Source: Antribacter gilvus
GTDB taxonomy: Bacteria; Actinomycetota; Actinomycetes; Actinomycetales; Cellulomonadaceae
DNA length: 64,000 bases
Assembly (NCBI RefSeq): GCF_003946865.1
Contig: NZ_QXTH01000005.1
Coordinates: 281,852 to 345,851 of the forward strand
Direction: 5' to 3'
A program made the translations under genes and the position numbers. The notes beneath the pieces are model-generated. The model was not told the origin of the DNA and did not search any database. It was given only the letters and a program-made list of their open reading frames with translations. Of this stretch, positions 8,135-16,032 are shown one piece after another (position 1 is the first letter of the stretch; each line of letters begins with the position of its first letter).

Positions 8135-9415
8135 CTAGACCACCGCCCAGAGGGCGGGGTCCGAGTCGACGCCGTCGGCCCGGAGCGTGATCCGGTGGCT
8201 GCCGGGCGTCAGGCCGCCAGGCACCGCGAACGTGACGGTGTTGCTGCTGTGCTGCCACTCGCCGGGGCCGGGCGCCGCGCCGCCCGCGATCCGTGCGAGG
8301 ACGGCGGGGCCGACCTGGAGCTCGACGCCGCTCGCGCGGACGCCGCGCACGCTCATCGTGTAGACGCCACCGGCGGGCGTGATCTCGGGTCCGGTCGACG
8401 GGTCCACCCAGGCGCCGATCGCGAGGGGTGCGCTGGGCGCGCGGAAGCCGGGCAGCGCGGGGCGCGCGACGGTGAGCTCGTAGTGGCCGGGCGCCACGGG
8501 GGTGTTCAGGGGCACCCGCAGCTGGAAGGGCACACCGCGGGCGGGGGTGGCCGGGTAGGGCGGGTCGTGCGGCACCTTCCAGGCGGTGACGTCGGTCTCG
8601 GTCACCACGCCGCCGGCGCGGGAGACGAGCAGGAGCTGGTCCGCGTCGTCGAGCCGGAGCCCCTCCACCCGGGCGCGCACGCCCGCGGCGACCGGCGCGG
8701 GGGCGAGAGTGGCGGGCGACTGCTCGTACCGGCGCTGGACGCCGCCCGGGATCGTGTAGGTGACGGTCCGGCGGGTGGCGAGCACGCGCGGGAGCGTCGG
8801 GTCGGCGACGGGCTCGGCCGGGCTGGCCGTGAGCGTGTACTCCTCGACCTCGGGCGCGGCGGCCGCCGGTGCGCGGTTGTCCAGGAGCACCACCGAGACC
8901 CGGTACTGGGCGGTGGTGCGCAGGGGCATCCCGAAGGCCTGCCAGAGCCGGCTGAGCTCGTCGAACGACGGGGACTCCAGCACGAGCGTCGCATGGCTCG
9001 GCGTGATCGAGCCGGGGGGTGGCGTGGCCACGGGCAGGGAGAAGGTGCCGTGCTCGTGCAGCGCCTGCATCGCGACACCGAGAACCTGCTGCTCCCGCAC
9101 GTAGCTGGTCCGCGACTCGGTCGACAGCATGTACCAGAGGTCGATCGACAGCGGCTCGAACGCCACCGGCTGGGTACCCGTCCCGCCGCCCGACTGGGAC
9201 GCCTGCGTCCAGTACCGGTTGCGCGCGAACTTGTCGCTGCTGACGTGGAAGAGGTACAGCGACAGCTCGCAGTCGACGTCGCCGCTCGGGGTGTCGGGGT
9301 GCCGGCCTGAGACCACGACCGAGAACGGGGGCGGCCCGTTCCAGATCGCACTCGTGGCGAGCGCCGCCGTGATGATGTCGCGGAGCGTGTCGGTGACGAT
9401 CGACAGGTCCTGCAC
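8135..9415 (-). CDS. DUF4255 (Pvc16-type) tail terminator with C-terminal Ig-like domains
   Basis: A 426-residue protein from a GTG start. Residues 1-190 are the DUF4255/Pvc16_N domain: it begins with IVTDTLRDIITAALA and includes CELSLYLFHVSSDKFARNRYW and LSIDLWYMLSTES. In eCIS particles this family caps the sheath and tube at the distal end. The remaining 230 residues are beta-rich and look like two or more Ig/TIG-like domains (for example PGHYELTVARPALPG and GGLTPGSHRITLRADGVDS), an extension longer than the minimal Afp16. The extra domains might attach to a membrane or cargo partner; that is inference. Confidence 0.85.
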   Translation of the reverse strand: MQDLSIVTDTLRDIITAALATSAIWNGPPPFSVVVSGRHPDTPSGDVDCELSLYLFHVSSDKFARNRYWTQASQSGGGTGTQPVAFEPLSIDLWYMLSTESRTSYVREQQVLGVAMQALHEHGTFSLPVATPPPGSITPSHATLVLESPSFDELSRLWQAFGMPLRTTAQYRVSVVLLDNRAPAAAAPEVEEYTLTASPAEPVADPTLPRVLATRRTVTYTIPGGVQRRYEQSPATLAPAPVAAGVRARVEGLRLDDADQLLLVSRAGGVVTETDVTAWKVPHDPPYPATPARGVPFQLRVPLNTPVAPGHYELTVARPALPGFRAPSAPLAIGAWVDPSTGPEITPAGGVYTMSVRGVRASGVELQVGPAVLARIAGGAAPGPGEWQHSSNTVTFAVPGGLTPGSHRITLRADGVDSDPALWAVV

Positions 9416-9418
9416 GGT

Positions 9419-10327
9419 TCACCCCTGCCCGTGGCCGAAGGTGCGCAGGCGGTGCGACAGGCGGCCGGGCTGCCCGTCGGCCGCCGACGGCGCGGGCCGC
9501 GCGGGGGCGGCGTGCGCCACCGGGGCGGCTCCCTGCTGCTCCGGCTGCTGCACGGTGATCTCGATGGTCCCGATGTGCACCTGCGGGGCCCGGGCCGGCC
9601 GCGAGGCGTCGCGCGACAGGTCCGCCGGCGGCACGACCCGCAACGGCGCCACGACGGCGGACGCGGGCGAGGCCAGGTCCTCCGGCACGGGCCGAGCCGT
9701 GGCTCGGGCGGCCGGAGCGAACGGTGCGCCCGGCTCGCGGCTCCCCCGCGCGGGCGCCGAGCGCGTGACCAGCCGGTCGATCGCGCGCTCCACCTGCTCG
9801 GCCACCTGCGGCTGGAGGCCGGGGCGACGCCGGCTCGGCCGCCCGGACCGGTCGGCCGACGTCGCCGGGGAGTGCGGTGGCGTGGCGTCCTGTGCGGCAG
9901 CCGGTTCGGGCACGACGGACGGCTGCCCGTCCGCCGCCTGCCGCCCGTCGTCGAGGTCCCGGCGGGCCGGGGCGGCGGCGTCGGGCACGAGGCGGAGGCC
10001 CGGCGCGGACCTCCGGGGCCCTGGGACGGGACCGGACTGCGGGACGTCGCCTCGCGACGCCTCGGGCCCGGCCTGCTCGGTGGGACCTGCCATGCGCGAC
10101 CCGGCCGGGAGCGAGGCGCGGGACCGCCCCGGACGGGTGCCGGGCTCCGGCGGCTCCGGAGGCACCAGCCGCACGGGCGGCCTGCCCTCGGGCCCGGCCG
10201 GACCCGGCCGCCCCGGCGTGGCCACCGGGCGCCACGCGATCTGCCGGGGCGCCCTCGCGGCGCGCCTCTGCCCGGCCACCCCGACGAGCCGGGCGAGGTA
10301 GCCCGCGGACGCACGGCGCTCAGCCAA
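9419..10327 (-). CDS. Proline/arginine-rich disordered CIS-operon protein
   Basis: A 302-residue protein of very low complexity, rich in Pro, Arg, Ala and Gly from residue 20 to about 240. One ordered-looking element lies near the C-terminus: APQVHIGTIEITVQQPEQ, which resembles a short beta-hairpin motif found in a companion protein of many eCIS loci. The start is a TTG at 10325-10327 placed after a good GGAGG about eight bases upstream, and it overlaps the end of the zinc-finger gene by eight bases. A GTG or ATG start inside the disordered part cannot be excluded. Function unknown; scaffold, tape-like or targeting roles are all possible. Confidence 0.55.
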   Translation of the reverse strand: MAERRASAGYLARLVGVAGQRRAARAPRQIAWRPVATPGRPGPAGPEGRPPVRLVPPEPPEPGTRPGRSRASLPAGSRMAGPTEQAGPEASRGDVPQSGPVPGPRRSAPGLRLVPDAAAPARRDLDDGRQAADGQPSVVPEPAAAQDATPPHSPATSADRSGRPSRRRPGLQPQVAEQVERAIDRLVTRSAPARGSREPGAPFAPAARATARPVPEDLASPASAVVAPLRVVPPADLSRDASRPARAPQVHIGTIEITVQQPEQQGAAPVAHAAPARPAPSAADGQPGRLSHRLRTFGHGQG

Positions 10328-11090
10328 CTGCCACCTCCGCGAGCTCCGTGACGTCGCCGGTGATGATCTCGGCGAACCGGCGACGCCGGGCCGTGGGCAG
10401 GCGCAGGATCTCGTCCGCGGCCCACCCGTACGCGGACGCGATGACGTGGGTGTCGCCGTAGACCGTGGCCGCCAGGAAGCGCAGCTCGCTCAGGCACAGC
10501 TCGCGCGCGTCGACGTCGAGCAGCACCTCGCGGTCGCACTCGAGGCACGACCCCGCGACGTCGGCCCGGAGGGTGGGGCCCAGCGTGGCCATGGCGTGCT
10601 CAGCGCTGCGGGCCCGGGTGACCGGTCCCCGCCAGCAGCGGGCGAGCAGCTCGGCGCGCGGCGCGGACGCGGCGGCGGCGGCGAGGACGTCGTCCACCGT
10701 CGGCACGCGGACGTCGCCGCCCGGGAGGCGCCACCAGCCCGGCTCGCCGTCGACCGCCCGGGCGCCGCGCGGCACCCGCGGGCGGTGGTGGTCGGCGTAT
10801 GCGGCCAGGCTGAACGACACGTCCAGCGCCGCTCCGCAGTGCGCGCACGTCCCCTCGGCGACGAGGGTGTCGCCCCGGGTCTCCCGGCGGTGGGCCACGA
10901 CGACGAGGTCGAGGTCGCCGACCGGGAGAGTGCCCGGGTCGACCGGCTCGCCGTCGGCCTCCACGACGACGCGCGCCACGTAGGCGCGCGCCCCCGCGAG
11001 ACCCGGCGGGCACTCGGCGAGGACGAGGTCGTCCTCGCCCGTCGTCGCGCGCCACCGGACCCGCCGGCCGCCGACCGGGAGCCGGAGCAT
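10320..11090 (-). CDS. CIS-operon protein with two CxxC motifs and a T4 baseplate-chaperone-like C-terminus
   Basis: A 256-residue protein starting at MLRLPVGGRR; the ATG overlaps the tube stop (ATGA). Two CxxC pairs are visible, CAHC near residue 113 and CLEC near residue 195, so a zinc ribbon is likely. The last 45 residues (ELRFLAATVYGDTHVIASAYGW, then EILRLPTARRRRFAEII) match the short helical domain that follows the tube gene in other CIS clusters, where it is annotated as a T4-type baseplate hub assembly chaperone or DUF6760. Here that domain appears to be fused to a zinc-binding N-terminus. Role inferred from position only. Confidence 0.6.
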   Translation of the reverse strand: MLRLPVGGRRVRWRATTGEDDLVLAECPPGLAGARAYVARVVVEADGEPVDPGTLPVGDLDLVVVAHRRETRGDTLVAEGTCAHCGAALDVSFSLAAYADHHRPRVPRGARAVDGEPGWWRLPGGDVRVPTVDDVLAAAAASAPRAELLARCWRGPVTRARSAEHAMATLGPTLRADVAGSCLECDREVLLDVDARELCLSELRFLAATVYGDTHVIASAYGWAADEILRLPTARRRRFAEIITGDVTELAEVAVG

Positions 11091-11599
11091 CAGAACTCCT
11101 TGGGCTCGGACAGCGAGAGGTCGTGCTCCCAGCCCTCGTTCTCCAGCTTGATGTGCTCGATGGCGACCGCGTTGGTGCCGGCGTCCAGGTCGGGCAGGGC
11201 CTGGTACTCCGACACCCAGGCGCGGTGCACCAGGTAGCGGTGGACAGGCTGGCCCTGCTCGTTGAGGAGCTCGATCCGGATCTCCTTGCGCAGCTTGTCG
11301 AGCGACGAGCCCGGCGAGCCCTTGTCGAGCACCTGGGCCGCGTTGGCCCACTGCTCGAACGTGTCGTCGTGCGTGACCCCGCGCTCGAGGGTGATCGGCT
11401 CGTACTTCGTGCGGCCCAGCCCCTTGCGGATGATGGCGTTCCCGCCCTCCTTGTACTCCACGACGTCCGACGAGCGCTTGATCGAGCTCACCTTGCTGAC
11501 GCCCGCGACGGGCGACGTGCTCGTGTCGAAGAAGACGAGGAAGCGGTAGCTCTTGTACGGGTCGAACCGCGAGACGTTGACGCTGAACGGCTTCGGCAT
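11090..11599 (-). CDS. Inner tube protein (T4 gp19-like, Cis1-like)
   Basis: A 169-residue protein of the phage T4 gp19/eCIS tube family. The fold is recognised from DPYKSYRFLVFFD, VAGVSKVSSIKRSSDVVEYKEGG, KYEPITLERGVTHDDTFEQWAN and the C-terminal IEHIKLENEGWEHD. Length and motifs agree with a Hcp-like ring-forming subunit that stacks into the rigid inner tube. It follows the sheath gene by ten bases. Unlike some eCIS clusters there is only one clear tube paralogue besides the initiator. Confidence 0.92.
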   Translation of the reverse strand: MPKPFSVNVSRFDPYKSYRFLVFFDTSTSPVAGVSKVSSIKRSSDVVEYKEGGNAIIRKGLGRTKYEPITLERGVTHDDTFEQWANAAQVLDKGSPGSSLDKLRKEIRIELLNEQGQPVHRYLVHRAWVSEYQALPDLDAGTNAVAIEHIKLENEGWEHDLSLSEPKEF

Positions 11600-11609
11600 C
11601 GGTCGGCTC

Positions 11610-13187
11610 CTAGCTCTGGCTCTGGCCGGCGAGCTGCGCGATCTTGATGATCACGAACTCGGCGGGCTTGAGCGGGGCGAACGCGACGACGATGTTGACG
11701 ATGCCGTTCGCCACGTCGTCGGGCGTGGTGGTGGTGGCGTCGCAGCTCACCTGGAAGGCCTGGCTCGGCGTGGTGCCCTGGAAGGCGCCCTGGTTGAACA
11801 GGCCGAGCATGAAGTTGTCGATCGTCGTCCGGATCGACACCCACAGCGGCGTGTCGTTGGGCTCGAACACGACCCAGCCGAGGCTGGCGACGAGCGACTG
11901 CTCCAGGAAGAGCGTCGTGCGCCGGACGGGCACGTACCGGTGCTGCTGCAGCGCGGTGTTCGCGGAGACCAGCGTGCGGGCGCCGAAGACGATCGTGCCG
12001 ATCCCCGGCATGGTGCGCAGGCAGTTGACGCCGAGGGGGTTGAGGGTGCCCTGGCGCTGGTCGGTCATGCGGCCGGTCGGCACCACCCCCACGGTGTTCT
12101 GCACGACGGCCTCGAAGCCCGCCGGAGCCTTCCACACCCCGCGGTTGGTGTCCTCGCGGGCGATCACGCCGGCCACGAAGCCCGACGGCGCGACCGTCAC
12201 CGGAGCGCCTGTCGCCGGGTCGGGCGCCCGGAGGTACGGGAAGTAGACGGCGCCGTTCTCGCTCTTCGGGATGATCCGGTTCGAGACGGTGCCCGCCATG
12301 ATCTCCCCGATCAGGGGCAGCGGGTCGCCGGTGTGGTCCGCGACGGCGTCGGCCGGCGGGTCCACGATCGAGAAGGCGCGCTTGCGCTCGGCGACGGCCA
12401 GCGCACCGCTGACGACCGCCGGGTCCCAGATGCCCGGGGTGAGGAGCAGGTTGAAGACCGCGATCTTGTCGAGGGCCTTGTCCTCCTCGAAGGCGTCCGT
12501 GAAGTCACCCGGGTAGTAGGTGGTGAACGGCGCCGCGGGCATCGGCTGGGCGAGCGGGGTGGGCCCGAGCGCGGCCGGCCAGGCGGTCGGCGTGCCGGCG
12601 ACCGCCACGGTGACCAGCGACGAGACCGGGCCCGAGGCCGTGCCGACGCGCTTCTCCGGGCCGTTGGCGGGATCGGTCCACGACACGGCGCGGAAGGTCT
12701 CCGACCGGCCGGAGTACGCGACGGTGACGTCGGCGACGGCGCCGGAGTCCTTGAGGTTGGTCACCGAGACGGTCAGCGGGTGGGCGGCGTCCACTGGCTC
12801 GCGGCCTGTGAACGTGATGCCTGTGGCGGCGCTGCCGATCAGGAGGGTCGGCGGCGTGACCGCCGTCGTGGGGCCGGCGCCGAGCGGGTGGAACTGCGGC
12901 TCGAGCGCCACGATCCAGGCCACCGCGCCACCGTTGGCGAAGAACTGGAACACGGCCTGGCCGACGTCGTCGGCCAGCCAGTCGACCCGGAACAGGCCGC
13001 CGAACTCGCGCTCGTAGTCGGCGAAGCTGAAGATCTGCACGGCCGCGCCGTAGTGCTGCGGCTTGGTGCGGAACGGGTGGGTGTACCCGACCAGCACGGT
13101 GACCGAGGTCGGCGCCGCGGTGATCGTGCGGGAGTTGCTGAGGATCTCCTCGACGTAGATCCCGGGGTAGGTGGGTGTGATCGGCAT
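11610..13187 (-). CDS. Contractile sheath protein (Cis2-like)
   Basis: A 525-residue sheath subunit starting at MPITPTYPGIYVEEI, with GAAGGAG six bases upstream. The N-terminal handshake strand (YPGIYVEE), the VGYTHPF and FADYEREFGGLF blocks, and the C-terminal region FVAGVIAREDTNRGVWKAPAG through FAPLKPAEFVIIKI are all characteristic of T4 gp18/eCIS sheaths. An inserted beta-rich domain spans about residues 110-240. The sheath contracts to drive the tube through a target envelope. A longer open frame upstream fuses out of frame with the 13205-14059 gene and is not used. Confidence 0.93.
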   Translation of the reverse strand: MPITPTYPGIYVEEILSNSRTITAAPTSVTVLVGYTHPFRTKPQHYGAAVQIFSFADYEREFGGLFRVDWLADDVGQAVFQFFANGGAVAWIVALEPQFHPLGAGPTTAVTPPTLLIGSAATGITFTGREPVDAAHPLTVSVTNLKDSGAVADVTVAYSGRSETFRAVSWTDPANGPEKRVGTASGPVSSLVTVAVAGTPTAWPAALGPTPLAQPMPAAPFTTYYPGDFTDAFEEDKALDKIAVFNLLLTPGIWDPAVVSGALAVAERKRAFSIVDPPADAVADHTGDPLPLIGEIMAGTVSNRIIPKSENGAVYFPYLRAPDPATGAPVTVAPSGFVAGVIAREDTNRGVWKAPAGFEAVVQNTVGVVPTGRMTDQRQGTLNPLGVNCLRTMPGIGTIVFGARTLVSANTALQQHRYVPVRRTTLFLEQSLVASLGWVVFEPNDTPLWVSIRTTIDNFMLGLFNQGAFQGTTPSQAFQVSCDATTTTPDDVANGIVNIVVAFAPLKPAEFVIIKIAQLAGQSQS

Positions 13188-13204
13188 GACCGCTCCTTCG
13201 CAGA

Positions 13205-14059
13205 TCAGGCGGTGTAGAGCAGCCCGTCGGCGGTGAGCCCGGGGGCCCCGCCGGTGAGCGTGACGGATCCGGGCTTCGGCAGCCCGGCGCCCGAGGGCGG
13301 GGCGCTGACCCCGACGACGTAGGCGGCGCGCGGGGGCAGGGTGAGGTCGGCGAGCGAGAAGGGCGCGTCGGCGGAGGCCTCCTTCGACGAGTCGTAGGTG
13401 ATCTCGACGGTGAAGGTGTCGTCCTCGACGGTGACCTGCGCCGTCAGGCCGTCCGCGCCCGTGTAGTCGGCGGCCGGCACGAGCGTGAAGAGCGCCTTGT
13501 CGTCCTTGTCGACGACCTTGAGCCCCGTGTCGTCGAGCTTGGCCTTCTTCTGCGTGCCCGCCTTGGGCAGGGCGGCGGACGCGTCGACCGAGCTGCTCTT
13601 CACCACCACGAGGCCGGTGCCCCGGGGCGGGTCGCCGGGGGCGACCGGGTCCTTCTCCACGCCGATCGCCTGGGCCGCGGCCTTGGCCGTGGCCAGGCCC
13701 GCGTAGGTGTTCGTCTGTACGACGGCGAGGTGGAGGTCGGCCTCCAGCGGCGGGTCGTCGCTGACGGTGACCGTCGCGGTGATGCCGTTGCCCTCCGGTC
13801 CGGCGTGCTTCGCGGACACCAGCAGCGCCGGCTGCGGCGCCGGGACCGGCGGGGACGAGATCTCGCCGCCGGCCAGCCGCGCCGTGGCGACCTCCAGCAG
13901 CGTGGCGATCTCCGACGGCTCGAGCTGAGCCGCCCAGCCGGACTTGACGGCGAGGGCCGAGCCGTCGATCTGGAGGGCCGACAGCGGCACGAACCGCTGG
14001 CTGCCCTGCGCGTCGGTGAAGCTGATCGGGGAAGACCCGATCACGTCTGTCGCGGTCAT
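13205..14059 (-). CDS. Uncharacterised first protein of the CIS operon
   Basis: A 284-residue protein that opens the operon, 17 bases upstream of the sheath. I recognise no named family. Residues 84-100 contain AKHAGPEGNGITATVTVS, which resembles the AKSPGxWGN strand of phage sheath core domains, and the rest is beta-rich with an Ala/Lys-rich helical middle (SAALPKAGTQKKAKLDDTG). It could be a sheath-derived accessory or an alternative sheath-like ring. The ATG at 14057-14059 precedes a 150-base divergent promoter region. Confidence 0.6.
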   Translation of the reverse strand: MTATDVIGSSPISFTDAQGSQRFVPLSALQIDGSALAVKSGWAAQLEPSEIATLLEVATARLAGGEISSPPVPAPQPALLVSAKHAGPEGNGITATVTVSDDPPLEADLHLAVVQTNTYAGLATAKAAAQAIGVEKDPVAPGDPPRGTGLVVVKSSSVDASAALPKAGTQKKAKLDDTGLKVVDKDDKALFTLVPAADYTGADGLTAQVTVEDDTFTVEITYDSSKEASADAPFSLADLTLPPRAAYVVGVSAPPSGAGLPKPGSVTLTGGAPGLTADGLLYTA

Positions 14060-14113
14060 CGCTCGCGCTCCGATCCTGTCGTGGGAACCGACTGCAGGAG
14101 CGTCGCCGGTGCG

Positions 14114-14180
14114 GTGTCACGCGAGCGTCACCGCCGCGTCACCGGGGTCTGCGAGGTAAGTCACAGCCCGCCCCTGTCAC
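14114..14180. promoter_or_regulatory. Phased GTCAC direct repeats in the CIS/respiratory divergent promoter
   Basis: The pentamer GTCAC occurs at 14116, 14127, 14138, 14160 and 14176. The first four are spaced 11, 11 and 22 bases apart, one or two DNA turns. Direct repeats of 11-base units containing TCACC are how OmpR/PhoP-type response regulators bind in actinobacteria (PHO-box-like). The site lies 55 bases from the CIS operon start and 31 bases from the flavoprotein start, so it could control either or both. Regulator unknown. Confidence 0.4.
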
Positions 14181-14210
14181 GAACGGGGTGCCTCGACCGG
14201 TCTTGTAGGT

Positions 14211-15941
14211 ATGAAGACCACCGAACGGCGCATCTCCACGTCAGTGCTCGTCATCGGCACCGGGGGCTCCGGCCTGCGGGCCGCGATCGAGCTCGCCGAG
14301 CAGGGCGTCGACGTCCTGGCCCTGGGCAAGCGTCCCCGGATGGACGCCCACACCTCTCTCGCCGCGGGCGGCATCAACGCCGCGCTGGGCACCATGGACG
14401 AGGCGGACACCTGGCAGCAGCATGCCGCCGACACCATCAAGGAGAGCTACTTCCTCGCGAACCCCCACACCGTCGAGATCGTCGCCCGCGGCGCCGCGCA
14501 GGGGATCGCCGACCTGGAGCGGTACGGGACGGCCTTCGCCCGGGAGGACGACGGGCGCATCTCCCAGCGGTTCTTCGGCGCCCACACCTACCGCCGCACC
14601 GCGTTCGCCGGTGACTACACCGGGCTCGAGATCCAGCGGGCGCTGGTCGACCGGGCCGCCCGCCTGGACGTCCCGATCCTCGACTCCGTGTACGTCACGA
14701 GGATCCTCGTCCGCGACGGCGCGGTGTTCGGCGCGTACGGCTTCGACCTCACCGACGGCACGCGGTACCTGATCCACGCCGACGCCGTGATCCTCGCCGC
14801 CGGAGGACACAACCGCATCTGGCGGCGCACGTCCTCGCGCCGCGACGAGAACACCGGCGACTCCTTCCGCCTCGCCGTCGAGGCCGGCGCCCGGCTGCGC
14901 GACCCGGAGCTCGTCCAGTTCCACCCCTCCGGGATCCTCGAGCCGGAGAACGCCGCGGGAACCCTGATCTCCGAGGCGGCCCGTGGCGAAGGGGGCCTCC
15001 TCCGCAACGCGCTCGGCGAGCGCTTCATGGAGCGGTACGACCCGGAGCGCATGGAGCTCTCCACGCGGGACCGGGTGGCGCTGGCCGCGTACACGGAGAT
15101 CAAGGAGGGACGCGGAACGGCGAAGGGCGGCGTCTGGCTCGACGTCTCACACCTGCCGCGCGAGACGATCATGAGCCGCCTGCCGCGGGTCTACCAGACC
15201 ATGCTCGAGCTGCAGATGCGCGACATCACCGCCGAGCCGATCGAGATCGCCCCCACGGCGCACTACTCGATGGGCGGGGTCTGGGTCCGGCCCGAGGACC
15301 ACAGCACCGAGGTGGACGGCCTGTACGCGATCGGCGAGGCGTCCAGCGGCCTGCACGGCGCGAACCGGCTGGGCGGCAACTCCCTCGTGGAGCTGCTGGT
15401 GTTCGGCCGCATCGTCGGGCGGGCGGCTGCGGCGTACTCGGCCGGCCTGGAGTCCCAGCGCCGGTCGCACGACGCCGAGGACCGGGCCCGCGCCGAGGTC
15501 ACCGACCTCCTCGCCGCCGACGGGCCCGAGAACGTCCGGACCCTGCAGCGGGCGGTCCGCGACACCATGACCGAGCACGCCGGCGTGGTCCGGGACGAGG
15601 CGGGACTGACGACGGGCCTGGCGGAGCTGGACGAGATCGCCGGGCGGGCGGAGCACGTCGGGGTGCACCCCGACCTCGCCGGGTTCCAGGACCTCGCGCA
15701 CGCGTTCGACCTGAAGTCGTCGCTGATCGCGGCCCGGGCCACGCTCGAGGCCGCAGTCGAGCGGCGCGAGACCCGCGGGTGCCACAACCGGTCCGACTTC
15801 CCCCACCTCGACCCCGAGCTGCAGGTGAACCTCGTCTGGTCCCCGGCCGGCGGGGTGGTCCGCGAGCCGATCCCGCCGGTGTCCCGGGAGATCGCCGCGC
15901 TGATCCAGGAGGTCTCGACCGTCGGCAAGCTCGCGGAGTGA
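14211..15941 (+). CDS. SdhA/FrdA-type flavoprotein without partner subunits
   Basis: A 576-residue FAD protein of the succinate dehydrogenase/fumarate reductase family. The FAD Rossmann motif VIGTGGSGLRAA lies at residues 14-25. H47 in AHTSLAAGGINAA sits where SdhA/FrdA attach FAD covalently. Catalytic blocks are present: QFHPSG at 236-241, ARGEGG at 257-262, HYSMGG at 351-356 and GANRLGGNSL at 383-392. The covalent histidine favours Sdh/Frd over L-aspartate oxidase, although NadB remains possible. No iron-sulphur or membrane-anchor subunit follows; instead NDH-2 and a cytochrome b do. The ATG has no clear Shine-Dalgarno, and a leaderless start is possible. Confidence 0.75.
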   Translation: MKTTERRISTSVLVIGTGGSGLRAAIELAEQGVDVLALGKRPRMDAHTSLAAGGINAALGTMDEADTWQQHAADTIKESYFLANPHTVEIVARGAAQGIADLERYGTAFAREDDGRISQRFFGAHTYRRTAFAGDYTGLEIQRALVDRAARLDVPILDSVYVTRILVRDGAVFGAYGFDLTDGTRYLIHADAVILAAGGHNRIWRRTSSRRDENTGDSFRLAVEAGARLRDPELVQFHPSGILEPENAAGTLISEAARGEGGLLRNALGERFMERYDPERMELSTRDRVALAAYTEIKEGRGTAKGGVWLDVSHLPRETIMSRLPRVYQTMLELQMRDITAEPIEIAPTAHYSMGGVWVRPEDHSTEVDGLYAIGEASSGLHGANRLGGNSLVELLVFGRIVGRAAAAYSAGLESQRRSHDAEDRARAEVTDLLAADGPENVRTLQRAVRDTMTEHAGVVRDEAGLTTGLAELDEIAGRAEHVGVHPDLAGFQDLAHAFDLKSSLIAARATLEAAVERRETRGCHNRSDFPHLDPELQVNLVWSPAGGVVREPIPPVSREIAALIQEVSTVGKLAE

Positions 15942-15950
15942 CCCACCGGC

Positions 15951-16011
15951 GTGACCACAGTCACGTCACGTTTGGGCGTTCTAGGACGTCTTTATAGGTA
16001 AGACCACATAG
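15951..16011 (+). promoter_or_regulatory. Putative promoter and CRP-like site upstream of NDH-2
   Basis: GTGACCACAGTCAC at 15951-15964 has the GTGA-N6-TCAC layout of CRP/GlxR/FNR-family operators. A possible promoter follows: TTTGGG at 15971 and TATAGG at 15993 with a 16-base spacer. The block TTATAGGTAAGACCAC at 15992-16007 closely repeats TTGTAGGTATGAAGACCA at 14203, just before the flavoprotein start, so both units may share a regulator. An AGGAGG follows at 16023. Pattern-based only. Confidence 0.35.
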
Positions 16012-16032
16012 GTCCGACCACAGGAGGTAGCA

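Noticed and set aside
6254..9310. Open frame of over 1000 codons antisense to the ATPase and DUF4255 genes
   Set aside because: It covers two genes with clear families on the other strand and has the composition of an antisense shadow.
14211..15941. L-aspartate oxidase (NadB) as the function of the flavoprotein
   Set aside because: The covalent-FAD histidine and the block order fit Sdh/Frd better, and no other NAD synthesis genes are near; NadB is not fully excluded.
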